Shown here one piece after another: positions 1-12,284 of a stretch of DNA of 64,000 nt (the stretch's first letter is position 1; every line of letters starts with the position of its first letter). Both the position numbers and the translations under genes were made by a program. The DNA is from Eopsaltria australis (lineage: Eukaryota > Chordata > Aves > Passeriformes > Petroicidae), in assembly GCA_034509425.1 (NCBI GenBank), contig JAVTVJ010000033.1:1798001-1862000 (forward strand). Direction: 5' to 3'. The notes beneath the pieces are model-generated. The model was given only the letters and a program-made list of their open reading frames with translations, was not told the DNA's origin and did not search any database.

Positions 1-1732
1 GAGATTAATAAAATGGCTTTATTTAAATGTTTATCTACAAAAGAACTTTATAGTCATTAGAATGTTGAATAATTTTAAAATATATTCATTAATTAATACC
101 TTGATACAGTATTTCTTCAATACCTTTTTCTATTTGAAATGCATTTTTCTGGTGTCATGTCCGAAAAAAAAAAAGCTGGTTTGCAAATACTTCTTAGAAG
201 AATTACCAGAATGAGCAGGAGGTGTTAAGAAAGGCATATATTTTTAACTGATAGGAGGATGCAACGCTGGAAGAACAACAAACAGTGTTTAAGTAGCAGC
301 GTAAGAAGCTTTAAAACTGTTTAACAAAATATGTTTGCTACTATATACATATAACAAGAAACTGAATGCTATTTTAGCTTTATAGAGTTTAATTTGCTTG
401 TCTTCTGAAAATAGGCAAATATAGCAGCTGTTTCTAACCTTCAACTTTACAAACTTCACTCTCATCTAGCAAAGCATTCTAAGTTCCTGAAATTGGAGGT
501 AAAGATGCAATTTCTGTACATGTTAGGCCACAGAATTATGAAGATCATAACGACTGAAGAGTTTAAAACCGTATCTAGTACACTTCTTGCAAAGCTTAAC
601 TGATGCATGTAATTACGTTTTTAAATTCCATATAATATTTTCTAGCATACATGCATGTATATTACAGTTCTCTAGCTAAATGTTTGCTCTCTGTGCCTTT
701 GATGTAATCTAAGATTTAAAAAATGCAGTTTTTGAGTGAACAGTATTAAAGTAAAGAAAGAATGCAGGCATAATCTACAACAGCAGAGCTAAATGTAAAC
801 CTCTTTGCCAATAAGACTTACTGCAGTGCAGAGAGGCCTGTTCCCCCATGGAACATGAGGAGCATGGGCAAACCAACAATCTCTGCTGGAAAAGGAGTTG
901 CTGTTCTGCTTCTACCCATTTTCCATGCCTGATAATCAGTGATTTTTTTTACTATGAACATGGTACGGTTAGTTGGTTCAAAAAGCAAATTTCTTTTCCA
1001 CTCTGTCATTTATATTACTGTTTTAGTTCAAATCCATAAGCAACTATTTGCAAGTTAAAGTAGATACTTTCCTTCTTCACAAGGGAAAGTTATATATTTA
1101 CCATTTTTCTGCTGCAGAACCAATCTCTGTTTCTCATATGAGTTTGTGCTGGATGGCTTGGGAATGCAGGAGGTTATGCATTGCCCTGGAGTTCAATAAG
1201 GTTTGGACAGATTTATGGATGAATGGCATGCTCAGGCATAATACAGAACACAGCCCACGGTACTCCCCAAAATCAATCAGTTTGAAATCTCTTCCTTTCC
1301 ACTCATGTCTTATCAAGAAGAAACATCCCATAGCATCCTCCAAAACCTTGGAATTTTTCTGCTCCATTAAAATCCCCAGACAATTACCTCCCACATCCTG
1401 AATGTATTGAGTGCTATTTTTCATGTGGGTGCAGCCAGTGTAAGACAGAAAGAGAAGGTCCATGCAAATCTTTGTTTAAGACAAATAGTAGTACAGTCAG
1501 AGCAGGTTATACACTTATTTCTGCCAGAAAGGAATTTAAAAGTTGTCTGCAATTTCTAGTAATTCACAGGATTCTATTAGTTTATGAGGAGAATTACTGG
1601 GCCAAGATGAAGTGTTGGTCTATGAATCAGGGCAACACCTCAAAAAGTAAAGCAAGTGTTTGGTTTTTGTGAAATGATGAAATTAACTCAGACCAGCAGG
1701 AGCAACCAATGCTGTTGCTTGAGTTTATTTTC

Positions 1733-1752
1733 TTTTTTTTTTTTTTTTTTTT
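1733..1752. repeat. T20 homopolymer
   Basis: Twenty consecutive T on the plus strand. It is one of very few long T runs in a window where long A runs dominate on this strand. No retroposed sequence with matching flanks was recognised beside it. Confidence 0.9.
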
Positions 1753-2103
1753 GAGATGGGGTTACTCTGGAACATAAACCCCCCTCTTTTTACTACTTCA
1801 GCATAACCCAGCATTGTCTGCTACAGTACATACCATAGGACTCTGATTTGCACAACTTAGATCCCTGCAAAAAAAAAAAATTCTTCTCAGTTATTGTGCT
1901 ACCCAAAGGAGCTTCTTGATCATCCTGGTCACTATAACAGACATTACTGGCACATTTCAAGAAAAGTCATCCCTTCTTTGCAGAAGGGTCCCTTAGAAAG
2001 ATAGGAAAGGGAAAAGTGTCAGGAAGTTATCGTTTTGCAGTAAGAAATAGGTTTCACATCACTAGTCTGCTTATAATTACAGTGATGAGACTTGCACACT
2101 TAC

Positions 2104-2170
2104 CTTCAAATCGCTTTTCATTACTTAGTTGCTCCATCCAGCCAAGACCAGTGTTCAGCTGTCTTGCTCC
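2104..2170 (-). other. Candidate internal exon, 67 bp (speculative)
   Basis: Read on the minus strand, a pyrimidine-rich tract ends in TTCTGCAG directly before 2170. The segment then runs 67 bases and ends at a consensus donor AAG|GTAAGT at 2104/2103. Only one of its three frames is open, giving 22 codons that contain the run GLGWMEQLSNEKRFE (phase 0 in, phase 1 out). The peptide looks protein-like but I do not recognise a family. Similar splice-site pairs occur elsewhere in this AT-rich window, so it could equally be a pseudo-exon or part of a long non-coding RNA. Confidence 0.2.
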
Positions 2171-4697
2171 CTGCAGAACTAAAAAGCAAGAAACAAGTGC
2201 TCCCAAAATACTAACTAGTATGAAGCTAGGGCAGACAGCAGGTGGAAAAATCAACAAAATGCAGATCAGATAGTCTTCATCGCCAAATTTCTCCTCACAT
2301 CATCAGACCAATCTCCACAGAGCAAAACTATCTGGTGCTCCATATGAAATCAAACTGTATTGGCTCTAACACAAGTATTGAAGTGTTGTTCCCCCAATAC
2401 TTCAACAAGCCCTGGGCAGAGCATATTCTTAACCCTAGACTCCTCTCATGCCTATCCTAAAATAAATAAATAAACAAATAGTTGTAGCTGCCTGGAGGCT
2501 GAGAAGACTTTTGAACTATTTACTAGCATTATTATTGAGTTTGTTGTTCTTTTTATTTCAGCCTGTTAGCTGAAATTAAATAATTTTAAAGGTCCGTTGC
2601 TGAGGGTGATGTGACATGTCTGAAGAAACCATCATTGATGGAGTCAGCTACATCCACTAGAGTTAGCTACCCTTCTGTGTTCTCCCTTCATCTAAGTGGA
2701 AAGAGCAAGCCTGTATTTCCCTGCTCTGCCTTACCTTGTTGTCTATTGCCTCCATGTTGTCTATTTCTTACAAGACACCTCTTCTCTGTCTACCTCCTTG
2801 TGGCAACAAAGCCCAAAATTAAATCTAAACTTGCCCTGTTGAGAAGTTGAGGCTTGGAATTTGGTTTAGTGTCCTTTATTGTTTACAAGTCATCTGGATT
2901 CTTCAAGTGTCATATCTAAAATATATTTAATTAAGTTGTTAGTTGTTGATTTCAGGTGACTGTTGATCACACTGACAGGAGTAAATAGGTGATTGGTAAT
3001 CAGGAGCTCAGAACATTTGAAGAAATCTAAGAATGACTGAAATTATGTAAAATCATGCAGAAGAAATTATAAGGAAAAATAAATTGTCCCCCCCATCCTG
3101 AATGTACAGGAATAAATGGAAACAAATGGAGAAAGGGAACCATACATATTAATGAGACAGCACCATCTAATCAAACCCCATTGTCTTCTGCCAGTTCAAT
3201 CAACTAATTATTATAGAGGATAACGTTACACTTAGGAACTCTAAATGTTTATAAACAACCCAATTACTATCCCGTAGTAACTCATCCTCAAATGCAATCA
3301 GGTTTAATATTTTATCAGAAGAACAGAAGGAGACATTTGTATAAGACCAAAGAACTACATTGAGAAAGACATTTGCTTATGTTGAATTAATATGTTAAGT
3401 TTTAAATAAACGAGTGTGACTTTTGTTAGTTTCTCAATAGCATAAATAAAAAACACCAAGTTGCCCATCTCAAAAGTTTGTCCAGAATGCAACAATCTTA
3501 AATACCAAAACCCAAAAAGCACCCTAAAATCCTAATTGGCATATTATCATCATTTGTATAAACAATCAAGGTGCACCAGTCAGTTGTAGGATACGATATT
3601 CAAATTCAGTCAATGTGTTTTACCTCAGTAGCCAGTGAGGAAGCTTCCACTGTATTTACTGGGAAAAAAAATAGACAGGCTTACACTGAGCTTTACTAAA
3701 TTTCTCTGAAGCGTGCTTAAAAGCTGTATTAGATGCATCCCAGTTTTTTCATCACTGGTTCCTATGGGCTTATAATTAATTGAAATAAATATGTATAATT
3801 GCATATGACTGTAGTTGTTCCCAGCAACACTAACCCATGTACTCCCCTTGGCAGTGGTTCTAAAAACAGCTTATCATTGAGGACTAGGAAATCACCTTTG
3901 CTTCCTTCTTCTTTACTGTTCTCTTCACTTTTGGTCCCATGAGACAAATTATTTAGTGACAAACAGAATTATTCAGGAATGCTAAAGGCCTATCATGTTA
4001 TTTAAACACTGAAGAGAAGCAGAGTTATCTGAACCTGGGAGTGACAGCTGTGACTGCCAGGATTTGTTGCCAGTTCTAGGAATTGCTCCATGGGCTTGCC
4101 AACTTTTCAAACCTCTCTGTAAAATGGAACTAACATTTTTTAATGTCACAGAGATAAGTATTTTGAAGTACTTTGAAGACATAGACAGCTTTAACAGTGT
4201 TAAGTATCATACTTTAACTACATAGACCAAAGAAGAAAGTTTGGATTGTTTTTGTTTTATTTTTATGAAGATGCTATAATGCAGATTAAACCTAATTTTG
4301 ACTCAGCTATGAATCTGAAACCAAGGATGTCTGGAAAAATCATGTTTTTAAGGGATGTCCATGTCTAAGTAAGTAGAGGAATAGTAGCCTACAGTTTCTC
4401 ATTAATTGTCAAGTTCCATGATTAAATTTTCACTTTTAATCTTTATCTCCTCTAAGTTTAAGAAATATTAAAAGATGAACATCACATCAAATGGATAATA
4501 TTAATTTTTTCCTATAAGTATTAAGCAGCGGTATTCTGATTCTTAAGTAGGAAAAAGTAAAATAGAAAGCACAGCCCTATGATGTCAGAACCAGACTGCT
4601 AGTGGCCCAAGTCTGTAGAACCCTTTCTCAAAGTACCTCCATGAAAAATCCCCTATGTTGAACTAAAATAGAATAAAAATTGTTCATGAAAAGACTT

Positions 4698-4755
4698 AAA
4701 ATCACAGAATCAACTAGGTTGGAAAGACCTCTGAGATCATCAAGTCCAATCTACA
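4698..4755 (-). mobile_element. CR1 LINE 3'-terminal fragment
   Basis: About 58 bases match the terminal 3' untranslated segment of avian CR1 in reverse orientation. It starts with an 'aatcacagaatca' tail, followed by 'ggttggaaagacct' and 'gatcatcaagtccaa'. CR1 copies are usually heavily 5'-truncated, so a tail-only remnant is typical. No coding part remains and no target duplication is obvious, as is usual for CR1. Confidence 0.8.
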
Positions 4756-7573
4756 ATAAAGGGAGTATAAAAACTCTTTCTATGATAACAGTGATGACAT
4801 ATCTTTCCAGTGCAATAGAATGCAGTAAGAGAGAGTTATACTGCATCATACAGCATCTGGCAGAATTAGAAGTTTAGATTTGAAAAATAATGTAAGACAT
4901 AGGAGACGTGTTGTATCAAAGTATTTTCAGATCATGGACATTTTGTTTCCAAAAAGATACTGCTATTTGGCATCCTATTATGGACCTTGCTCATGCATTT
5001 TTACACTCCGTTGTGTGAAAGAGAATGTCCCTAAAGGATCTGGCTTTGTGTAAACAGCAAGCTGAAGACAGAGAAGGTGTCCGGTTTACCAGGCTCTGTA
5101 TTTTTGCTTCAACACAAGTAATAAGCACCTGAAAATCTCTATTAGCAAATGCACACCTAAGCATATGCCCATACTGATGTAAATGGGCCTGGAAGGCCAG
5201 AGTCCAGTTTACTTTGGAATAACTGTAATGGAGGACACAAGGCAAATAATCAAATAAACTCACAGAATCAAATTTAGTTTTCTCACTGCAGTTATGACTA
5301 ATGGACAAGAGCCTTCTTAAGACAAGGAGTGAAACTGTAGTAAAAGAACAGATGCAGGTGTAACCACTCTACATAAAATATCATAATAAACTATTAATAT
5401 GTTTATTTCATATTTTTGTGTGTAGTGATGTGTGTAAACATAGCAGATAGAACTCTCACAAAAAGGATAAGGCCAACATATTTGTTCTTCACTTCCTATG
5501 TAATCTGTGGCTAAATATGAAAGGCAAACAACAGTCATTGTCGTTCAGCACATGGAAACTAGGGATAACAAGTGAAATTATACAGCAATGTATTTTATTC
5601 AAAACACAATGTCATTTTCCATACAGCACTTAACTGAGAAACTCATCACATATTTATACAGATGCTAGACATGGATTTAAAACATGAAAGAAAAATAAAT
5701 AGAAGGAGAGGCCATCAGTATTGACTAAACATAAGAACCTTATCCTGGCTCAAAAAATCCCCAAATTATTAGTGCAATTTTGGAATTCAATTATCAAACT
5801 ATGTAGAGTAGGAGGAGACATGACTGACTTTCTGAGGATATTAGGACCAAATGTTAAGTCTCAAGGGGTGCATCTTGGGCAAAGGGTCTGAGCCCACAGG
5901 GACAAGAAGTAACCCCAGCAGGACGTTACTATGCCAAATTCTTGACAGGTCAATCCCAAAGTTTTTCTCCCTTATGCCTCCCTCCTTGATTGCCTTAAGG
6001 AACTTCAGCCAGTTTGAAATAATACAATAAAAGTCTGTCACATTCTTTTGTGAACTTCGCCTTAGCTTCCACATTCTTCTGGGAAGGAAGTGAATCTTTG
6101 TCTCATTCTTGGTATCAAACTATAATATATGGCCAAAATGCTTAAATATTAAAGACTAACTTTAACAAGGGTGAGGTGACTATTAAAAGCGAACATCCAA
6201 GTGGAAGATAAAGGAATTTATTCAAATTCCAAAGAAATCTGGAACATGTTACCATTGCAAATGGATGGTTCATATTCGAAATTCCAGCACACCTAAAATT
6301 CTATGGATAATATTGGTAGTGCCATAATATGTCATGGTTTAGCACTGAAAACAATTAAGGTCATTTTGCACTGTTGCCCAAATGTAATTTACAGTAGAGT
6401 TGTAAATTCCAAGAGAGAGGTAAATAAGGATTGGTTATAGCACAGCTAATTAGTAAAAGATAAATAACGAGAACTCATGCTTAGTTTATTGCTTTTTTCC
6501 TTGAGAATATATGGAAAATGCTTACATTACTTCACAGAGCATAAGATTTATGTGTTTAGAGGCTAGCAATATTTTCATCCTGTGTCTGTACTCTCTCCTT
6601 CACAGCTGTCATAAATGTTCTGTAACACTTCAAATTTTATGACGCTAATTACATCTAAAATGCTTGTGTAACTAATATGTAAGTATATTGTAAGCTTGTG
6701 TACAGCTAAATGAACTTCTGAAGAAATTGAAATACTTCGTAATTGCAATGTTTGTACATTATATAATTATACTGAGTTGTATTGGGTCTAAAAAAATTTG
6801 CACATAGTGTACAATCCCTGACCTTAATGAGTACACATAGTTTTAGAACTGATTTTCAGTTTGTGATCACAGTGGCATTAGAATTAGATAGGATGTTATT
6901 CTATCAATCCACCTCAGCATTCTATCAGTGAGTGGCATATTTCTTATAGAGACATATCAACTCAAATTAGTACAAACTGCTTTTCAATTGCAATTGTAAT
7001 TTACTTCAAATAGATTTTGAAAGACTGATTTTTTTCTCAAATTATATTTAGAAGGAATTAAAAGAAACTCAAAATTATTGTGTATTTAACCCAAGACATT
7101 CTGTTATTTCCCTGAAAAGCAACATATATTCTTCTTCTTTTTTTGGCAAATAAGCTAACATTGCATAACAGAAAGACAGATAAAAACACATAAATTATCT
7201 CTTTTTTTTCCCCAATTCATTGTGTCACTCCACCCTTCAAAGCTGTCTATGCTTTGCTTCCCTGATGTAAAGAAACCAAATTTCAATACTTCAGCTCTCA
7301 GACTGTTTCTGAAATATTCAACTTTTTTGATGTCTGATGGTTTTGAGTTTTTTGGTGTTTTTCCTAGGATTAGTACTGACTTTAATTTGCATTTTCAAGG
7401 CACTCTCTCTGGGTGTAGACTTTTTATCTAAATCCATTTTAAGCATCTTCAGCTTCAAACTCCTAAATAGCTTACGTGAATGCCTTTCTCAGAATCTCAC
7501 TAATTATTTCTGCTTTCTGGTCTTAATAATTTTTTCCACAGATTTTTCTAATCACATTGTATTCTCATTTAAC

Positions 7574-7651
7574 AGAACAAAACAAAACAAACAAACAAAC
7601 AAAAACAAAAACAAAAACAAAAACAAAACAAAAACAAAAGCAAAACAAAAA
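7574..7651. repeat. (CAAA)n/(CAAAA)n low-complexity repeat
   Basis: About 78 bases are built from CAAA, CAAAA and CAAAAA units on the plus strand. The unit length varies between 4 and 6, so it is an imperfect, probably polymorphic microsatellite. Lys/Thr/Gln-rich and Phe/Cys-rich open frames cross it only because the repeat lacks stop codons. Confidence 0.9.
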
Positions 7652-8467
7652 GAAACTTTGCTTGAAGAGACCTGAAGAGATTGACTTTCTGACATTCATC
7701 GTCCTTTGCTCTTGCTCTTTTCCCTTGGAAGTTTGCCTTGAAGGTGCATCTCTGTGAAGGGAGCAAAACAGTCCTGTTAGACTCCTAAGGATTTATCAAG
7801 CCAAAACTACTACCAATGGATAAATGGTGGTAGGTGAATTAGAGCCAGTTCTTCAGTAATCCAGAGCTTCTCTGCCAACCAATCCTGTGGCCAGTTCTAA
7901 TGCATAATCACTGATGTCTGTTACATGACATTTTTTGCAAAGGCTATCTCTTTTCTTGTCAGAGAATTTTTCTTGCTTAAAACTTCTTAATCAGCAAAGA
8001 TTGACTGCATTTGAAAAAGGGGATATCTCTCTTTATTCAAATTATTCAGTCTGTTCTACCATCACTTTGGGATCACAGCCCAATATAAGTGACAAAAATT
8101 AAGATGTAAATCTATACTTCCAGAATGGAATTGGCTGCTTGCAAGCTACAAGTAGAGTGTGTTATAAACACATGCCAAATTCCTGTGTTGTACTCCAAAT
8201 TTTCCTAAATTTTCATATATTAAAATATCTGAGTACTAACAATCATCTGCCTATATTCAGTAACAATATTTTGGACATTTCTGCTCCAAGTACCAGTTCA
8301 CCAAGTCGAAAAAAAAGATATTATATCTGCCTTGAGTACAACATAAAAGAGGCAGCAAGTTGGCCTGAAGCAGCCCCTCTTCTCTTCAGACTACTGTGCT
8401 GTTGGCAGGAGTGTATCCTCTTTCAACAGGGGAAGAAAAGAAATGATGATAAAAAGGCAGACACAGG

Positions 8468-8516
8468 AAAAAAAAAAAAAAAAAAGAAAGAAAAAAAAAA
8501 AAAGAAAAAAAAGAAA
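8468..8516. repeat. A-rich tract with G interruptions
   Basis: About 49 bases of almost pure A with isolated G (patterns such as AAAGAAAG). It follows a purine-rich lead-in from about 8430. This could be an eroded poly(A) tract, but I see no recognisable retroposed body upstream. Confidence 0.9.
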
Positions 8517-9502
8517 TTTTGGCCTTTCTGAGGCAATAATCTCTGCAGGGTTGAAAGAGGAGACATCAGCCTGCTTTCCATGAAAAATAAAACAAAGGCA
8601 TGTGCTACACCAAATATTCCTGTATTCTAGTGGGAGGTAATTGAATTAAAAATACCCACCCTGAGGTGAAAATAGTTCCTGTGCCTGTATCTGCTGCCCT
8701 AAAACAAAGGCTACTGGCTATATGACACAATTTCAGGAACTATTTTTCCCACCTCGGGCAATATTTTACAGCTGCAACCACAGGTGCCAAAGTGTACCAA
8801 AAAGGAGGATACCAATACTTACACTCATAACGGTTCTTTCCAGGGATTTGAAATGAAAACTGGACTGGATGAGATTTATGGAAAGGCAGAGTTCAGGCTG
8901 TAGGACTGGGGACATGGGAGCTTGTAGACAAAATGAAGAATAGTCAGATGAGAAACCACAGGGGAAGAGAGTATTAAAGGAAAGATTTTTCAGAAAAAAA
9001 ATTGGTAAGGAGGCAGCCAGCCTACCAGAAGGTTAGACAAATAGATAGGAAATGTAAGAAAGGATGAAGGAAAGAGGCAAAGGTGATTTATGACTAAAAT
9101 ATTTCATTCAAGCATCATAGTGAAGGCAGAAACACAAGCTGTGTAGGAATGTTGGTTAAAGTAATACCATACACTACCATCACTTGTTTCTTCCCACAAA
9201 TGTAGTGGATTACGCTTTCCAGGTATATTCTCTCAATATCTAACACTTGCAGATCCTTGAAGTTTGTGAGGAAATACACCTTAATTTGTAACATTACTGT
9301 ACCTTTCTCTGGCTTCGTTTATGCACAAAATAGTTCTAGTTGTCTATTTCTCATTGTCACCCAATTTGCCTTGTACTTTGTTGATTCCCTCACATTTTGT
9401 GCAAACACTAGATCAAGAGAAACAAGCTTTATTCTAGCAAATGAAAGGGTTAAGCTCTTTATAACAAATTGAGACATTTCCCTTGATGAAAGGCAAACAA
9501 CT

Positions 9503-9657
9503 AAAAAAAAAAACCTCACAACAACCCCCCAAAAAAAGAAAACAAAAAAGTAAGCAAGCAAACAAACAAACAAATAAAAAACCTCCAAACCAACAAAACC
9601 AAAACCTGAAAACAATAACAAAAATTTCCAAAACAAAACCAACAAAACAAAAAAAAA
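9503..9657. repeat. A/C-rich low-complexity tract
   Basis: About 155 bases almost free of T and poor in G. They are made of A runs, AAAC/CAAA units and short C runs, ending in a run of 9 A. The long Phe/Val/Cys-rich minus-strand frames and the Lys/Gln/Asn-rich plus-strand frame across it are composition artefacts. Confidence 0.88.
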
Positions 9658-12059
9658 CTCCCACTGCTTTGGATGAATCTCAGCACTAATTGTCTTTTAG
9701 TTGTTTCTGTATACTACTGAACTTAGTATTTGGGTAATTTGTAAATTAGTAGGGCTGGATTGTCTCTCTGTTTACTGTAGACTGCACCTTTTTTTCCTTT
9801 TTCCATTTATTCTGCTTCTATCTTTACTCTTTCCTTGGTGTTTTGTAATCCATTAAGAAGATAGTTTGAGTAATGGAAATACTTTCATAAGTATGGTTGC
9901 AATAGCTAAAAGATTTCCCTTTAAATGCAAACAAAAATTTTAATGCAGGCTCTTAGGACTCGCTAATTGCAAACAAAGAGATCTTTCTTTTCTTTTTAGA
10001 GAGATATTTCCAGTGCATCAGATTGCTACATTTCTTTGCAGATTGTACCTCAGAAAGTTTGCATTTCCCACACATTTTATTAAAATTAATCACAATCTCA
10101 TTGTTATTTCTTCAAAGACACCACACAGAACATAATGGATTAGCTGTCAGGCTTGTTTCTTCTGCACTCCATTACCTTTTGTATTTTCAGGACCTTTAAT
10201 ATAATATGAGGAACCTCACTCTTGAAGAGAAGAGGGAAGCAGGACATTAAACCACTCCTATTCCAATCTGAACATTAGATCAAATTACTGACAAAGAGCC
10301 ACACTGTGTTGCTAGGAAATAGTCTTAAATAATGGATCCTTGCTCATTCTCTTTGCTTAATTTTTATCTTGCTCCCTGGCTATGTCTCACACCATTCCAA
10401 CTGACTCTCCAGAAGACAAATCTTTTAAAGAGAGACCTAGTCCCCAGCAGTTTGGAGGCAAGTCAGTCTTCATAGTTGCTCAGTTTCAGAGTCAAGGATC
10501 AGTCTCTGATCATGTTATTTAGCCATATTAACATAGTGTCTGAATAAAGACTGAATGAAACAAAGGGTATTTTAAGATTTGTACTCTTGTGCAGGGAGCA
10601 CAAGAGGCAAATTAAGAGGAAACGCTAATGGCAACTTTGTTGTTATAATAATTAACAGACTGTGTTAGGCATGCTAAAAGAACAGAAAAGAAACATAATC
10701 TTGACCTGCACAAAGCTTGCAGTCTAGTTTATAAGACAGTCACCCCAAATAAGATGCTACCCGAAAGTAGGTGAAGAAGAAAGGAAATCCTGAGTTGATG
10801 CTACCCAGCAATCAGTAATCTCCAGTAGTACTGAAGAGCCCAATTACTGGAAAGCAACAGATACTATCAGGTTTTTGGGTTCTTATAAGCAAAGGAGATT
10901 TACAAAAAAGGAAAAAGAGTGAAAAGCAAAAAGCAAGCAAAAAAAAAAGAGAAAATAAGAGTAGAATTGGCACTCATTATCCTGAACTACATTCACAAAA
11001 ATAGTTCCAAAATTTAGGAGTACTTTTGTTCTCAACTTGGGACTTCTGGCCATATTCTTAGAGTTATTTTATGCAATTTTTTGATTAATTCAATGATCTT
11101 AAATTACTGAAATTACCTGAAGATTTTGCTAAATATTTTCATAATTGTTGTATTTGTTTAGCTGAAGAAGAATTAATCTCCAAGAATGCAATAAATTTAT
11201 CAGTAGCTCCTAGAACAATTAGATGCAACAAATCTTATATGAAGTTAAAATCTTTATGCTGTTGCTAGAAATAATTGTTACATCTGAACAGAAACATGCC
11301 CATCCTTTACTCCTAGTGAGATTCCAAGATGTTTGAACACATATTGAATATATAATCTCCAGAAAATCATTACAATTTAAGTGAAAATGAGGACTCTATT
11401 TGCTGTGGTTTTTGTTGCTGTTAAACTGTCCTTTTGGTCTTTAAAGGAAGCTACATAACACTGTTCTGATTTTTCTGGCTTTTAGTAATATTGTTGTGAT
11501 TTCTCTGATCCTCAGTGATAGGAATAGTGGGTGTTTTCATTGGGCCATCTGGAAGGTCATGAGTACACTAGTAGAAGCACTAAATGAAAGCAGAATGCAT
11601 TGTGCTAACAGAAGAAGGAAGGTTTCAAATTAAATGCTTAACAATGTTTGGCAAACAAACTCAACATCTTTCTCCACTGAGAAGCACTCATGTTTCAATA
11701 CAGTACGCTCCTTGTTTCAGTATCTTGTATCTAACAGTCAGCAGTGCTGAGGCACCCTAAGTATGAACAAGAAAATGCAAAAAAAAAAAACTTCTACTTA
11801 TCCCATGCAAACAATTACAATTACAAAATGTACAAGAAGTTCCAGGTCTGCACAGCCTGTAGACAGAAGCTTAAAACTCACATCTTCAGGGCTGAATAAT
11901 ATTGTACAATCACCTAAACAAATTGTAAAAAATAAGATCTGCTTTAGGAATAAATATTAATTGTCCTTTGGAGAAATATCCAAAATTTCTATTACCTGCT
12001 GTCCTCACACACTCACTGGGTGCAAGAATCATGTGGCAATCCCATTCAAGATGTAGTAC

Positions 12060-12284
12060 TGTAATTCATTTTGATATAAGAAAGAAATTTGCACTGAGGA
12101 CAACAGTTCACTGGAAGAACCTCCCCTGGCACATGACAAAGTCCCCATCACTGGAGTTTTTCAAGATGCAATCTGACAGATTATGAGATAATCTCATCTA
12201 GGCTCCCCTTCCCTTGAAAGGTAGGAATAGACAGTCTTTCAAGGTCCCTTCTATCCAGTGCCATTTTAGGATTCTGCAGCTGTG
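12060..12284 (+). mobile_element. CR1 LINE fragment: end of ORF2 plus 3' UTR
   Basis: In the plus sense this reads the conserved C-terminus of the CR1 ORF2 (endonuclease/reverse transcriptase) protein. 'FDIRKKFALRTTVHWKNLP' is followed by 'KSPSLEFFKMQSDRL' and a stop near 12182. Downstream come the usual 3' UTR phrases 'gataatctcatctaggctcccc' and 'tttcaaggtcccttc', ending in a decayed 'ggattctg' tail. Only the last 40 or so residues of the protein are represented, so the copy is 5'-truncated and inactive. Divergence from the family pattern suggests an old insertion. The exact 5' boundary is uncertain by tens of bases. Confidence 0.82.

Larger units (their letters stand above)
1..4697. other. 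Unique AT-rich non-coding DNA
   Basis: No gene recognised. The open frames here are short, overlap in several frames on both strands and show no known domain. Contents are AT-rich unique sequence, a 20-base T run at 1733-1752, A runs near 168 and 1870, and an AAATA-type short repeat near 2460-2480. One minus-strand stretch (2104-2170) is listed separately as an exon candidate. No promoter-like CpG-rich segment is visible. Confidence 0.6.
4756..12059. other. Non-coding DNA with A-rich low-complexity tracts
   Basis: No gene recognised over 7.3 kb. The sequence is AT-rich and unique apart from the A/C-rich tracts at 7574, 8468 and 9503 that are annotated separately. The translated frames through those tracts (Lys/Asn/Thr-rich on plus, Phe/Cys/Val-rich on minus) are artefacts of simple repeats. 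A weak exon-like segment at 8823-8897 (minus) is discussed under findings. Confidence 0.6.

Noticed and set aside
3627..3661. Minus-strand 35-base exon between 'tttttttcccag' and GAG|GTAAAA
   Set aside because: Very short, open in only one frame for 11 codons, and such splice-like pairs recur by chance in this sequence.
7569..7766. Phe/Cys-rich minus-strand small protein
   Set aside because: It is translation of the CAAA-type simple repeat; no stop codons occur because of the repeat composition.
8139..8531. 130-codon plus-strand frame with a poly-Lys end
   Set aside because: The tail is the poly(A) tract and the rest has no domain or coding character.
9319..9689. Hydrophobic minus-strand proteins and a Lys/Gln/Asn-rich plus-strand protein
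   Set aside because: All are produced by the A/C-rich low-complexity tract at 9503-9657.
10681..10760. Ancient SINE-like phrase 'gcacaaagcttgcagtctag'
   Set aside because: It resembles a common amniote repeat phrase, but only about 40 bases are suggestive, too few to annotate.
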